Made by a program: the position numbers and the translations under genes
In this document: positions 1 to 6,914 of the stretch, piece after piece
How the letters are laid out: each line of letters starts with the position of its first letter
How positions within the stretch are numbered: position 1 is the first letter of the stretch
The notes under the pieces: model-generated
Seen by the model: the letters and a program-made list of their open reading frames with translations, nothing else
What the model was told of the DNA's origin: nothing
Databases searched by the model: none
Assembly (NCBI GenBank): GCA_016234955.1
Contig: JACRNN010000148.1
Coordinates: 1 to 18,146 of the forward strand
Origin: Deltaproteobacteria bacterium
GTDB lineage: Bacteria > Desulfobacterota > GWC2-55-46
Direction of reading: 5' to 3'
Length of the DNA: 18,146 nucleotides

Positions 1-360
1 GAAACGCGGGTCCTTTGCCACGTCCGGCACAAGGAGCGGCTTTTTCTCCCTGGCAACCCACCCTGCTATGCCCTCGCCCATCTTAAGCCTCAAGTCCTTG
101 ATCTTATTCGAGCCCTCCCCGACGACTATCTCGAACCTGAGCTCGTTGGTCTCCTCGTCCACGAGCAGGAGAGACCAGTTGCTCGGCCGCAGGAGTTCGC
201 TTATCTTCTCCATTATGGTATTCAATATCTCTTTGAGGTCGAGGGATGAGGTGAGGGCCTTGCCTATCTCGTTGAAAGTGGCGAGCTGGAGGCGTTTTTT
301 GACGCTCTCGGAGCCATGTTCATCAGTCTGCGGGGCGGGGTTGTCACCGACTGTCTTCAT
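1..360 (-). CDS. GAF-domain sensor protein, N-terminal 120 residues (cut by window edge)
   Basis: The leftward frame opens at ATG 358-360 and runs off the left edge without a stop, so only the N-terminus is visible. After a polar stretch of about 25 residues it reads as a GAF domain: a leading helix with FNEIGKALTSSLDLKEIL (29-46), a strand NWSLLLVDEE (61-70), and the characteristic GEGIAGWVARE (95-105) followed by PLLVPDVAKDPRF. In related bacteria this N-terminus usually belongs to GAF-GGDEF diguanylate cyclases or GAF sensor kinases; the output domain lies outside the window, so the activity is unknown. No signal peptide or membrane helix is visible, so it should be cytoplasmic. It lies 65 nt downstream of pabC in the same direction and could be the last gene of that transcript, although no strong ribosome binding site precedes the ATG. 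Confidence 0.85.
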   Translation of the reverse strand, partial: MKTVGDNPAPQTDEHGSESVKKRLQLATFNEIGKALTSSLDLKEILNTIMEKISELLRPSNWSLLLVDEETNELRFEIVVGEGSNKIKDLRLKMGEGIAGWVAREKKPLLVPDVAKDPRF

Positions 361-425
361 CTTCAAAATATAACTTAACAGGCGCTAAAAATCAAGACGG
401 CTGAGTTCCGCCCTGAATTCCGACG

Positions 426-1304
426 TCAAGCGCCGCTTTCCGTGAAAATTTTCAATCTCTCCTGTAAAACCCTTGTCACCGGCCCCGCCTTGCCGCACCC
501 GACCGGCCTCGAATCCACGCTTAAGAGCGGCACGATATCGAATATCGAGTTGGTGAGGAACGCCTCCTCGGCCTTTGCGAGGTCTTCGACGTACAGGGGA
601 GATTCAATGACCCGGATGCCTTCTCTTAAGGCGAGTTCCATGACCTTGCCGCGCATTATCCCCGGAAGGACCCCTCCCACCGCGCCTCTGCGGCGCGCCG
701 GCGGGGTCTTTACCCTGCCGCCCTCCACCAGGAAGAGGTTCGTGGACGCGCCCTCAAGCAGGGACGAATCCGCACCCGTGAATATGGCCTCGTATGCCCC
801 TTTCCTCTCAGCCTCTGCCCTGGCAAGTATGTTAGGCAGATAGTTCAGGGACTTTACCCACGGAATGGCCGGGCGTAAGTCCTTTACGACAACGGCCTTC
901 ACCCCCCTCTTCTGGCGCCTTAAGACGTTTTTTTCATCTATCGGCCTGCATACTATCACCGTCGTTGGGCGGGCAAGCGCCCCTGGCGCCGGCGCGTCGC
1001 CCCCTGTGACTATTATCTTTATGTAGGACAAGGCGTTGCCTATGCCGTTTTTCCTGAGTAGCTCATGGAGCGCGCCGCGCCTTATGTCGGCGTCGAGCCC
1101 CTTTAGCGTTTTGAGGGGGATGCCTATCGCCCCGGCCCCCTCCTTTAAACGATTGAGGTGCTCTTTAAGGAACAATACCTCCGCGCCCCGCGCCTTCATG
1201 GTCTCAAAGAGCCCGTCCCCGTAATTGAACCCCCTGTCGAATACCGAGACCCTGGCCTCATCCTCCGGCGCTATCACACCGTTCATGTATACGTATCCGC
1301 CCAT
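426..1304 (-). CDS. pabC: Aminodeoxychorismate lyase (class IV PLP aminotransferase fold)
   Basis: 292 aa, the usual length for fold-type IV PLP enzymes. It probably converts 4-amino-4-deoxychorismate to p-aminobenzoate and pyruvate for folate synthesis in the cytoplasm. Visible family marks are the N-terminal YMNG...FDRGFNYGDGLFETM block (6-36), the PLP Schiff-base lysine K151 in WVKSLNYLPN, the EGASTNLF motif with E184 that contacts the pyridine nitrogen, and the GxLPGIMR block near 211-218. Sequence alone cannot exclude branched-chain or D-amino-acid aminotransferase activity, because the three share this fold. The assignment rests on context: the ATG lies 2 nt after the stop of pabB on the same strand, suggesting translational coupling. 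It would be the second gene of a pabB-pabC operon. No glutaminase (pabA) is present in the window. Confidence 0.86.
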   Translation of the reverse strand: MGGYVYMNGVIAPEDEARVSVFDRGFNYGDGLFETMKARGAEVLFLKEHLNRLKEGAGAIGIPLKTLKGLDADIRRGALHELLRKNGIGNALSYIKIIVTGGDAPAPGALARPTTVIVCRPIDEKNVLRRQKRGVKAVVVKDLRPAIPWVKSLNYLPNILARAEAERKGAYEAIFTGADSSLLEGASTNLFLVEGGRVKTPPARRRGAVGGVLPGIMRGKVMELALREGIRVIESPLYVEDLAKAEEAFLTNSIFDIVPLLSVDSRPVGCGKAGPVTRVLQERLKIFTESGA

Positions 1305-1306
1305 GG

Positions 1307-2719
1307 TCAGGCCTCCATGCCGAGTACGCCCAGGAAATCCCGCGCCTTGAGTATCGTCTCGTCGTATTCGGCTTCAGGGTCGGAGTCGGCCACTATCCCC
1401 CCGCCGACGTGCAGGTATAAGACGCTCCCGGCGCATACGGCGGTCCTTATGGCCATCGCCATATCCATGCCGCCCCCCGCGTCCATCCAGCCTATGCCGC
1501 CTGTATAGACGGACCTGTCTACGGTCTCGAGCTCGTCTATTATCTCCATCGCCCTTATCTTCGGCGCCCCGGTTACCGAGCCTCCGGGGAAGACCTCCTT
1601 GAGCGCGGACGGCGCGTCGATACCGGGCTTGAGCCTCCCACGCACGGTAGAGACCATGTGATGGAGGTGAGGGTACGTCTCTATTTCTTCAAACCGGGCG
1701 ACCTCCACGGTGCCGGGGAGCGAAATCCTGCCGAGGTCGTTCCTCTCAAGGTCCACTATCATGACGTGCTCGGCCCGTTCCTTCTTGCTATGCTTGAGCT
1801 CTTCCACCATCGCCAGGTCTTGCTCAGGGGTCATGCCCCTCGGCCTTGTCCCCTTGATGGGGCAGGTCTCGACAACCCCATCTTCTATCTTCAAGAGCCT
1901 CTCCGGGGAGTTGGATATGACCTGGAAGGAGCCGAAGTCCATGAATGAGCTGAAGGGGGCGGGGTTTTTCTCCATAAGGCGTTGGAATATCAGGAACGGG
2001 TCTCCCTCATACGGCGCGGCGAGCCTCTGCGAGAGGTTTATCTGGTAGATATCCCCGGCGGAGATATACCCCTTTGCACGCTCGATAGCGCCGATGTACC
2101 CGTCCCTCGTCACGTTAGAGGTGAAAAAGGCCGCCGCCTCCCTGACTGAGGCGGGCGGGCCGTTGCGCAGTCGCCAGCTTGTCAGGAGTTCCTTGAAGCG
2201 CCCGACCCTCTCGCGCTCTCCACCGATGGATACGATATAACCTCTTTCTTCGGCGTGCGAGTGGACATAGACCGGGTCGTAATAACCGGCTGAGCACTCA
2301 GGCAGTGCGGGCCTATCTCCGCCCCTACGGAAGGCGATGGAGGGCTCTATGATGTCCTTAAGCCCGTATGAGAAGTACCCGGCAATCCCGCGGTTGAAGG
2401 GGAAGGGGCCTCTATCCATACTCTTGAGGCCGGAGAGCAGGGCCGATATCGCCTCGAACGGGTCCCTGTACCCGTATAGGTTGCCGCCCCTCTCAAGGGT
2501 CGTCATGCCTGAAACTGTCCGCACCTCCATGACCGGGTCCGCGCCGACGTAAGAGAACCCTGTCTTGCCGTAGACACCGGAATAAAATATGAAGGGTTTT
2601 TCAAGCCGCCTTATGCCGGCGAACGCCTCAAGCGGCGACGCTATATCTACCGGTTCTATGATCATATTATCGATAAGGCATATAAAGGTTATCCGGCCGT
2701 TGAAACGAACCTTTAGCAT
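1307..2719 (-). CDS. pabB: Aminodeoxychorismate synthase component I
   Basis: 470 aa, the normal size for a chorismate-binding enzyme of the PabB/TrpE family. With a PabA glutaminase it aminates chorismate to 4-amino-4-deoxychorismate, the substrate of the next gene. Conserved blocks are YQINLSQRL (225-233), SNSPERLL (269-276), PIKGTRPRG (287-295), EHVMIVDLERNDLG (317-330), FPGGSVTGAPK (377-387) and YTGGIGW (405-411). Lysine K289 in PIKGTRPRG separates PabB from anthranilate synthase TrpE, which has alanine there. The N-terminal part, to about residue 180, is the less conserved half of the fold. The start at ATG 2717-2719 is preceded by GGAGG about 13 nt upstream; the internal ATG at residue 19 has no such site. 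It diverges from modA across a 316-nt region that contains a dyad and a riboswitch. Confidence 0.93.
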   Translation of the reverse strand: MLKVRFNGRITFICLIDNMIIEPVDIASPLEAFAGIRRLEKPFIFYSGVYGKTGFSYVGADPVMEVRTVSGMTTLERGGNLYGYRDPFEAISALLSGLKSMDRGPFPFNRGIAGYFSYGLKDIIEPSIAFRRGGDRPALPECSAGYYDPVYVHSHAEERGYIVSIGGERERVGRFKELLTSWRLRNGPPASVREAAAFFTSNVTRDGYIGAIERAKGYISAGDIYQINLSQRLAAPYEGDPFLIFQRLMEKNPAPFSSFMDFGSFQVISNSPERLLKIEDGVVETCPIKGTRPRGMTPEQDLAMVEELKHSKKERAEHVMIVDLERNDLGRISLPGTVEVARFEEIETYPHLHHMVSTVRGRLKPGIDAPSALKEVFPGGSVTGAPKIRAMEIIDELETVDRSVYTGGIGWMDAGGGMDMAMAIRTAVCAGSVLYLHVGGGIVADSDPEAEYDETILKARDFLGVLGMEA

Positions 2720-2786
2720 ATAGGCTTTTTATCCTCCGGTCAAGCGGGTACCGACCCGGTGGTTGACTTCGGCAAATGATTCATGG

Positions 2787-2822
2787 TAATCTTTTCAGGC
2801 GCGGTTCTTTTTGAAAAGATTA
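2787..2822. promoter_or_regulatory. 11-bp perfect inverted repeat between pabB and the mod operon
   Basis: TAATCTTTTCA (2787-2797) is exactly repeated in inverse as TGAAAAGATTA (2812-2822), with a 14-nt spacer. It is A/T-rich and has no T-tract, so it looks more like an operator for a dimeric regulator than a terminator. It does not resemble the ModE consensus I know. A second small dyad, CCGCC (2828-2832) with GGCGG (2841-2845) around a T-rich loop, follows. A possible -35 TTGACT (2763-2768) with a poor -10 overlaps the left arm. The element lies between two divergent operons and could act on either. Confidence 0.4.
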
Positions 2823-2901
2823 TATGACCGCCGTTTTTTTGGCGGGAAAACAAAGATAAAACCTAAGTCTCCGAGCCAATCCCCCTAAGGTTTGATAAAA
2901 C

Positions 2902-2982
2902 TAAGGAGGTTTGGCCGACAGGGCTCGGCTGGAAACGGCCTCGCCTCCCGTGCTTGGAAAGGAGATTCTGTCATGGCCAACC
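2902..2982 (+). promoter_or_regulatory. Moco-family riboswitch aptamer (molybdenum/tungsten cofactor sensing)
   Basis: This 5' leader of modA matches my memory of the Moco RNA motif: the conserved GGCTCGG / GGAAAC loop / CGGCCTCGCCTCCCGT core (2922-2951), then GGAAAGGAGA (2956-2965) and CATGGCCAACC (2972-2982). The pairings fit. A basal stem forms from GG-TTGGCC plus GACAG (2908-2921) with CTGTC plus GGCCAACC (2968-2982), with small bulges. GGCT (2927-2930) pairs with GGCC (2937-2940) around GGAAAC. CTCC (2945-2948) pairs with GGAG (2961-2964). Moco RNAs are known ahead of molybdate transport and cofactor synthesis genes, which fits modABC here. Whether this copy senses the Mo or the W form cannot be told by eye. 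Confidence 0.84.
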
Positions 2983-3001
2983 TTTCCGGTTGGCTTTTTT
3001 T
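2975..3001 (+). terminator. Intrinsic terminator, likely expression platform of the riboswitch
   Basis: GCCAACC (2976-2982), loop TTTCC, GGTTGGC (2988-2994), then seven T (2995-3001) form a textbook factor-independent terminator 35 nt before modA. Its 5' arm is the same stretch as the 3' strand of the proposed aptamer base stem, so the two cannot form together. A further alternative pairing, GGAAAGG (2956-2962) with CCTTTCC (2981-2987), would also break it. The leader is therefore probably controlled by transcription attenuation. Confidence 0.85.
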
Positions 3002-3035
3002 GTTTTGACGCAATTCATAAAATGGAGGCAAGCCA

Positions 3036-3806
3036 TTGAGATACTTGGATAATTTACTGTATACGCTTATAGCGGCGCTCATTTTCTTCTGTTTTTGCGC
3101 CCCTGCGGCGCTTGCCGACGGAGGCAAGCGCCTGACCGTGGCCGCGGCCTCTGACCTGACGTTCGCGCTCAAGGAGATAGCCCTGGGCTTTGAGAAGGAT
3201 ACCGGGGATGAGGTGGTGATATCCTTCGGCTCTTCCGGCATATTCGCCAGGCAGATAGAGTCCGGCGCGCCGTTTGACGTTTTCTTCTCAGCCGACATGC
3301 GGTACATGGACGACCTCGAAAAGGGCGGTTATATCATCCCCTCTACTGTAACGCCGTATGCGCGCGGGGTGATAGTCCTTGCCGTCAACAGGCGCTCCGG
3401 GGAGGAGGCCGTCGGCCTCAAAGACCTCTTGCGGCCTGGGATTAAAAAGATAGCCATAGCAAACCCGGCGCACGCCCCTTACGGCAAGGCGGCCGTCGAG
3501 GCGCTCAAGGGCGCCGGGGTCTTCGAGGCCGTAAAAGAGAAGCTCGTCTACGGGGAGAACATCAGGCAGGCCCTCCAGTTCATACAGACCGGGGACGCGC
3601 AGGCAGGGGTGGTGGCCCTCTCCATCGCGTCCGTGCCGGAGGTCTCTTATACCCCGATAGACCCGGGGCTCCACAACCCCATAGACCAGGCCGCCGGCGT
3701 AGTCAAATCCACAAAGGAGCCGTCAGCGGCGCTCTCATTCATCAGATACGCCGTTGGAGACAGGGGCAGGGCGATATTCAAAAAGTACGGTTTTATCGTC
3801 CCGTGA
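3036..3806 (+). CDS. modA: Molybdate ABC transporter, periplasmic substrate-binding protein
   Basis: 256 aa with a Sec signal peptide: short N-region, hydrophobic core at about 7-22, cleavage likely after A27 in PAALA-DGG. The mature protein is a type 2 periplasmic binding protein that captures molybdate (possibly tungstate) for ModBC. The family pattern is clear: LTVAAASDL at the mature N-terminus, where the Ser contacts the oxyanion; FGSSGIFARQIESGAPFDVFFSAD; the hinge-region APYGKAA; and a C-terminal AGVVALS...GVVKSTKEP. The start is TTG at 3036: GGAGG (3024-3028) sits 7 nt upstream, while the nearby ATG at 3022 meets a stop after five codons. It is the first gene of modABC, directly downstream of the Moco-type riboswitch and terminator. 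modB begins 31 nt after its stop. Confidence 0.94.
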   Translation: MRYLDNLLYTLIAALIFFCFCAPAALADGGKRLTVAAASDLTFALKEIALGFEKDTGDEVVISFGSSGIFARQIESGAPFDVFFSADMRYMDDLEKGGYIIPSTVTPYARGVIVLAVNRRSGEEAVGLKDLLRPGIKKIAIANPAHAPYGKAAVEALKGAGVFEAVKEKLVYGENIRQALQFIQTGDAQAGVVALSIASVPEVSYTPIDPGLHNPIDQAAGVVKSTKEPSAALSFIRYAVGDRGRAIFKKYGFIVP

Positions 3807-3837
3807 GCTCCGAGCTCAGGGAGAACGGAAGATAGAG

Positions 3838-4494
3838 ATGGACCTATTCCCATTACTTCTGACCATAAAGGTATCCTTCACGGCCACCGTCTTTACCGTC
3901 ATTACAGGGCTCGCGCTCGCCTACCTGATGGCGAAAAAGGACTTTTTCGGCAAGGACGTCCTCGACGCGGTGGTGATGCAGCCGCTTGTCATCCCCCCGA
4001 CCGTGCTCGGTTATTACCTCCTCACGGTATTCGGCAGGTCGAGCCGTCTGGGTGGTTTTCTCGAAGACTTCGCCGGGGTGCAGATAGTGTTCACATGGAA
4101 GGGGGCGGTCGTGGCCTCAATAATCTCCTCCCTCCCGCTCTTTGTCAAGCCTGCCAGGGCCGCGCTCGAAGGCGTTGGAGCGGACCTTGAGAACGCGGCG
4201 CGGCTCCTTGGAAAGACCGAGCTCGAGATAATAAGGACCGTGACGCTCCCACTTGCCTGGAGGGGCATAGCGGCCGGGGCCGTCATATCGTTCGCGAGGG
4301 CGACCGGGGAGTTCGGCGCTACCCTAATGGTCGCCGGCAATATACCGGGGGTCACGCAGACCCTGCCGATAGCGATATACGACGCGGTGCAGAGCGGGGA
4401 CTACCGCGCGGCAAATACGCTCGTCGGAGTAATAACGGTATTTTCGTTCCTGGTGCTCTTCCTCGCCGGGAGGTTCACCAAAGGGAGGTTTTAA
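3838..4494 (+). CDS. modB: Molybdate ABC transporter, inner-membrane permease
   Basis: 218 aa, the normal ModB length, with about five membrane helices (around 7-30, 43-65, 87-103, 143-165 and 196-212). It forms the dimeric channel of ModB2C2 and receives molybdate from ModA. The cytoplasmic coupling (EAA) loop is visible as ENAARLLGKTELEIIRTVTL (118-137), followed by the usual SFARATGEFGATLMVAG block. The start is ATG 3838: GGAAG lies about 8 nt upstream and the protein then begins with the family's first helix. The open frame extends 28 codons upstream, but that extension would overlap modA and encodes polar, unrelated sequence. A 138-nt gap with two hairpins separates it from modC, unusually long for this operon. 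Confidence 0.93.
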   Translation: MDLFPLLLTIKVSFTATVFTVITGLALAYLMAKKDFFGKDVLDAVVMQPLVIPPTVLGYYLLTVFGRSSRLGGFLEDFAGVQIVFTWKGAVVASIISSLPLFVKPARAALEGVGADLENAARLLGKTELEIIRTVTLPLAWRGIAAGAVISFARATGEFGATLMVAGNIPGVTQTLPIAIYDAVQSGDYRAANTLVGVITVFSFLVLFLAGRFTKGRF

Positions 4495-4496
4495 TG

Positions 4497-4580
4497 TTTC
4501 CTTCGGGTATAATTCCCCGAAGCTTGCTTCGCAAGCTATGAAGGTATGTTCCTTCGGATAGCCCGGAGCTTGCTCCGGGG
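4497..4580. repeat. Two diverged tandem hairpin units inside the modB-modC gap
   Basis: TTCCTTCGGGTA (near 4498) and TTCCTTCGGATA (near 4550) each lead into a hairpin built around GCTTGCT. The first is AGCTTGC-TTC-GCAAGCT (4521-4537). The second is CCCGGAG-CTTG-CTCCGGG (4562-4579). The layout suggests two diverged copies of a unit of roughly 55 bp. Neither hairpin is followed by a T-run, so neither is a good terminator. In mRNA they could protect the 3' end of modAB or lower modC output. They loosely resemble the hairpin part of the TTGAA repeat found further right in this window. Confidence 0.55.
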
Positions 4581-4632
4581 TGGTTCATCAGTTGTTCCAA
4601 TTTAGCGGTATGGCTGAGAGGGATTTATAGGG

Positions 4633-5730
4633 ATGAGCCTTAGGTTTGAACTGAAAAAGAGTTTCAACACGGGCTTCACCATAGACGCGGGGTTTGCCGT
4701 CGATGAGGAGTTGCTCGTCCTCTTCGGGCCGTCGGGGGCCGGCAAGACGCAGATACTCAAGATGCTCTCCGGCATAATCACCCCGGATGAGGGAGTGGTC
4801 AGCGTAGGGGGGGAGACGCTCTTTGATTCCGGCAGACGCATCAACGTCCCGATACGCGAAAGGAAGATCGGGTATCTCTTCCAGGACTACGCCCTCTTCC
4901 CGCACATGACGGTCTTCGGGAACATCTCCTACGGGATAAGCCGTCTTGAAAAGCGGCGCGTAAGCGAGAAGGTGGCCGAGCTCATAGGCGTGATGCGTTT
5001 ATCGGGGCTTGAGGACAGGTACCCCCACGAGCTTTCCGGCGGGCAGAAGCAGAGGACCGCGCTGGCCAGGACGCTTGCCACGGAGCCGAGGATACTCCTG
5101 CTTGACGAGCCTTTCTCGGCGCTCGATTACCAGGTAAGGGAGAAGCTCAGGGCCGACCTCCTGAACATACATAAGATATACCCGATCACCACCATATTCG
5201 TGACCCACGACCTTGAGGAGGCCTTCATGCTCGGCAGGAGCATAGCCGTGATAAATAACGGCAGGCTTGAGCAGACAGGGCCCCGCGAGGAGCTATTCTA
5301 CAGGCCGCGCACGCGGAACGTGGCGCGGTTCCTCGGGTTCAGGAATATCTTTGACGGGACCGTGGAAGCGGCCAACGGCTCTCAAGTCGCCATACGGACG
5401 CGCGAATTAGGCGTGATAAAGGCCGATGGACCTTCGGGCTGGACCCCAGGCGCCGGGCAGAAGGTCTCTTTCTGCATAAGGCCGGAGGAGGTGATAGTCA
5501 TAAGGCCCGACAGGGTCCTTGGGGACAGGGTGCAGGACAACGTGATCGAGGGAGAGATACTCGACGTCGTAGGCAAGGGCTCGACGCACGTACTGTATCT
5601 TGAGGCTGGCGAGGGCGCGGCCCTTTTAAAGGTCGAGGTCCCGAACTTCGTCCTGAGGAAGTTAGCCCTTGCCCGCGGCAAGCGTATCAGGGTATCATTG
5701 AAGCGGGAAGACGTCTGGATAATACCCTGA
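4633..5730 (+). CDS. modC: Molybdate ABC transporter, ATPase with C-terminal Mop/TOBE domain
   Basis: 365 aa, the standard ModC length. Residues 1 to about 225 are the nucleotide-binding domain: Walker A GPSGAGKT (32-39), Q-loop Q84 in LFQDYALFPH, signature LSGGQKQR (134-141), Walker B RILLLDEP (153-160), D-loop SALD (162-165) and switch H192 in VTHD. It hydrolyses ATP to drive ModB. The C-terminal portion (about 230-365) fits a TOBE/Mop-like domain, seen in VSFCIRPEEVIVIRP and the final LKREDVWIIP; in ModC such domains bind oxyanion and can regulate transport. ATG 4633 has a GAGAGGG site about 10 nt upstream. It is the last gene of modABC; the region downstream before the CDF gene shows no clear terminator. 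Confidence 0.93.
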   Translation: MSLRFELKKSFNTGFTIDAGFAVDEELLVLFGPSGAGKTQILKMLSGIITPDEGVVSVGGETLFDSGRRINVPIRERKIGYLFQDYALFPHMTVFGNISYGISRLEKRRVSEKVAELIGVMRLSGLEDRYPHELSGGQKQRTALARTLATEPRILLLDEPFSALDYQVREKLRADLLNIHKIYPITTIFVTHDLEEAFMLGRSIAVINNGRLEQTGPREELFYRPRTRNVARFLGFRNIFDGTVEAANGSQVAIRTRELGVIKADGPSGWTPGAGQKVSFCIRPEEVIVIRPDRVLGDRVQDNVIEGEILDVVGKGSTHVLYLEAGEGAALLKVEVPNFVLRKLALARGKRIRVSLKREDVWIIP

Positions 5731-5772
5731 CAGGCTAATGGGCCAGTTTCCGGCTTGAAGTTCCAGGGGGCG

Positions 5773-5839
5773 TCAGAACGCTAAAAAATGAACCCTTCGA
5801 GGCCTTAAAGCCACTGTGGTTTCAGAACGCTAAAAAAAT
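5773..5839 (+). repeat. Tandem copies of TCAGAACGCTAAAAAA upstream of the CDF gene
   Basis: TCAGAACGCTAAAAAA occurs at 5773-5788 and again at 5822-5837, 49 bp apart. The second copy runs into the start codon of the CDF gene. The first copy also runs into an ATG (5788), which opens a six-codon reading frame ending in TAA (5806-5808). An inverted copy lies after the gene at 6809-6827. The rest of the 107-nt gap between modC and the CDF gene shows nothing recognisable, including no Shine-Dalgarno sequence. Confidence 0.7.
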
Positions 5840-6788
5840 GAAATCAGGCGCTGAACATACGCATTGCGCGCATGGCGTCGACACGGAGATCAAGGGCCGC
5901 CTCAAGGTTTCCGCCGCCCTGACCGCCGTCATATTCATCGTGGAGCTTGTTGGCGGGTACCTTTTCAACAGCCTCGCCCTCATCTCCGACGCCGCCCATG
6001 TCTTCATGGACGTCCTCGCCCTTTCCTTGAGCTGGTTCGCACTCTATATATCGGAACTCCCGCCTACGGAGAAAAGGACGTACGGGCTGCACAGGGTGGA
6101 GGTCTTTGTCTCCTTCATCAACAGTTCCGTGCTTATCCTGCTGACGGCCTTTATCTTCTACAAGGCGTACCAGAGACTCATGGCCCCGCAGGAAGTCGAG
6201 AGCGTGGGGATGCTGACTGTGGCCGTGGTGGGGCTCGTCGTGAACCTCGTGGTGGCGTTCTGGCTGATGCGCTACGCGCACAGCGACTTGAACGTCAAGA
6301 GCGCCTACCTGCACGTGGTCGGGGACGCCGTCGCCTCGGTGGGCGTCATAGCCGGGGGCGTGGTGATATACTTCACTGGCTGGTACGCCGTGGACCCGCT
6401 GATAAGTTTCGCGATAGGCGCTATAATAATGGCAGGCTCCTGCAATATAATGAAAGAGTCCGCACACATACTGCTTGAGGGGGTCCCCAGGGACATAGAC
6501 CTGAACGCGGTGGTGGAGGACATGAAGGCGGTCGCCGGGGTGGGCGGCGTGCACAGCCTGCACGTCTGGTCGATATGCCACAGCGTCTATGCCCTGAGCG
6601 CGCATGTGGATATCGAGCCTCTGCAAAGGCCGAGGATGGGGGAGATATTCAGCGGAATCAATGAAGCGCTTGCTCAAAACCACCATATCTTTTATACTAC
6701 CCTGCAGGCCGAGTGCTCCGGATGCGACCAGAACGACATCTTCAGGAAGATCGCCCATAAGGAACGCAACCACAACCACCTTCATTAG
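5838..6788 (+). CDS. Cation diffusion facilitator (Zn/Cd/Co efflux antiporter, CzcD/ZnT type)
   Basis: 316 aa, typical CDF length. It should export divalent metal from the cytoplasm in exchange for protons as a dimer. Six membrane helices can be placed at about 26-43, 46-70, 90-110, 124-145, 157-178 and 185-204, followed by a cytoplasmic domain (about 212-295). The transport site is complete: H54 and D58 in helix 2 (SDAAHVFMD), H159 and D163 in helix 5 (LHVVGD). A histidine in the first position is the ZnT/CzcD pattern, usually zinc-preferring, rather than the DxxxD of YiiP-type proteins. The N-terminus (HTHCAH) and C-terminus (CSGCD...HKERNHNHLH) are rich in Cys and His and may bind metal. 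ATG 5838 has no visible ribosome binding site; no better start exists before the first helix. Confidence 0.92.
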   Translation: MKSGAEHTHCAHGVDTEIKGRLKVSAALTAVIFIVELVGGYLFNSLALISDAAHVFMDVLALSLSWFALYISELPPTEKRTYGLHRVEVFVSFINSSVLILLTAFIFYKAYQRLMAPQEVESVGMLTVAVVGLVVNLVVAFWLMRYAHSDLNVKSAYLHVVGDAVASVGVIAGGVVIYFTGWYAVDPLISFAIGAIIMAGSCNIMKESAHILLEGVPRDIDLNAVVEDMKAVAGVGGVHSLHVWSICHSVYALSAHVDIEPLQRPRMGEIFSGINEALAQNHHIFYTTLQAECSGCDQNDIFRKIAHKERNHNHLH

Positions 6789-6808
6789 CGGCAAGTTGAA
6801 AAACCCGG

Positions 6809-6827
6809 ATTTTTTTAACGTTCTGAA
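6809..6827 (-). repeat. Inverted copy of the pre-CDF repeat, after the CDF gene
   Basis: Read on the minus strand this is TTCAGAACGTTAAAAAAAT, matching TTCAGAACGCTAAAAAAAT at 5821-5839 in 18 of 19 positions. Together they bracket the CDF gene as an inverted repeat. The T-rich strand follows an A-rich stretch (TTGAAAAACCC, near 6795), which could give a weak A/T-stem terminator, but the stem has little GC. Confidence 0.65.
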
Positions 6828-6914
6828 GCCTCAACGGTTTTTTTAGCCCCGGTGGGTTCATTGACGACACCGCAGATGGGGCTTTTTGAGCAGCCTGCCA
6901 AGGAGAGGACGACC

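Noticed and set aside
2763..2822. ModE-binding site for the molybdate operon
   Set aside because: The dyad present is TAATCTTTTCA/TGAAAAGATTA, unlike the ATAT-type half-sites of ModE.
3754..3837. Longer N-terminus for ModB overlapping modA
   Set aside because: The extension is polar and overlaps modA by 53 nt; ATG 3838 has a binding site and begins the first membrane helix.
5844..6794. Long open frame (316 codons) on the minus strand opposite the CDF gene
   Set aside because: It mirrors the real gene in GC-rich DNA, has no recognisable domain, and the plus-strand protein has complete CDF transport-site motifs.
6852..6914. Longer start (GTG 6852) for the Lon-family protease
   Set aside because: ATG 6915 has a strong, well-spaced AGGAGAGG site; the 21-residue extension has none.
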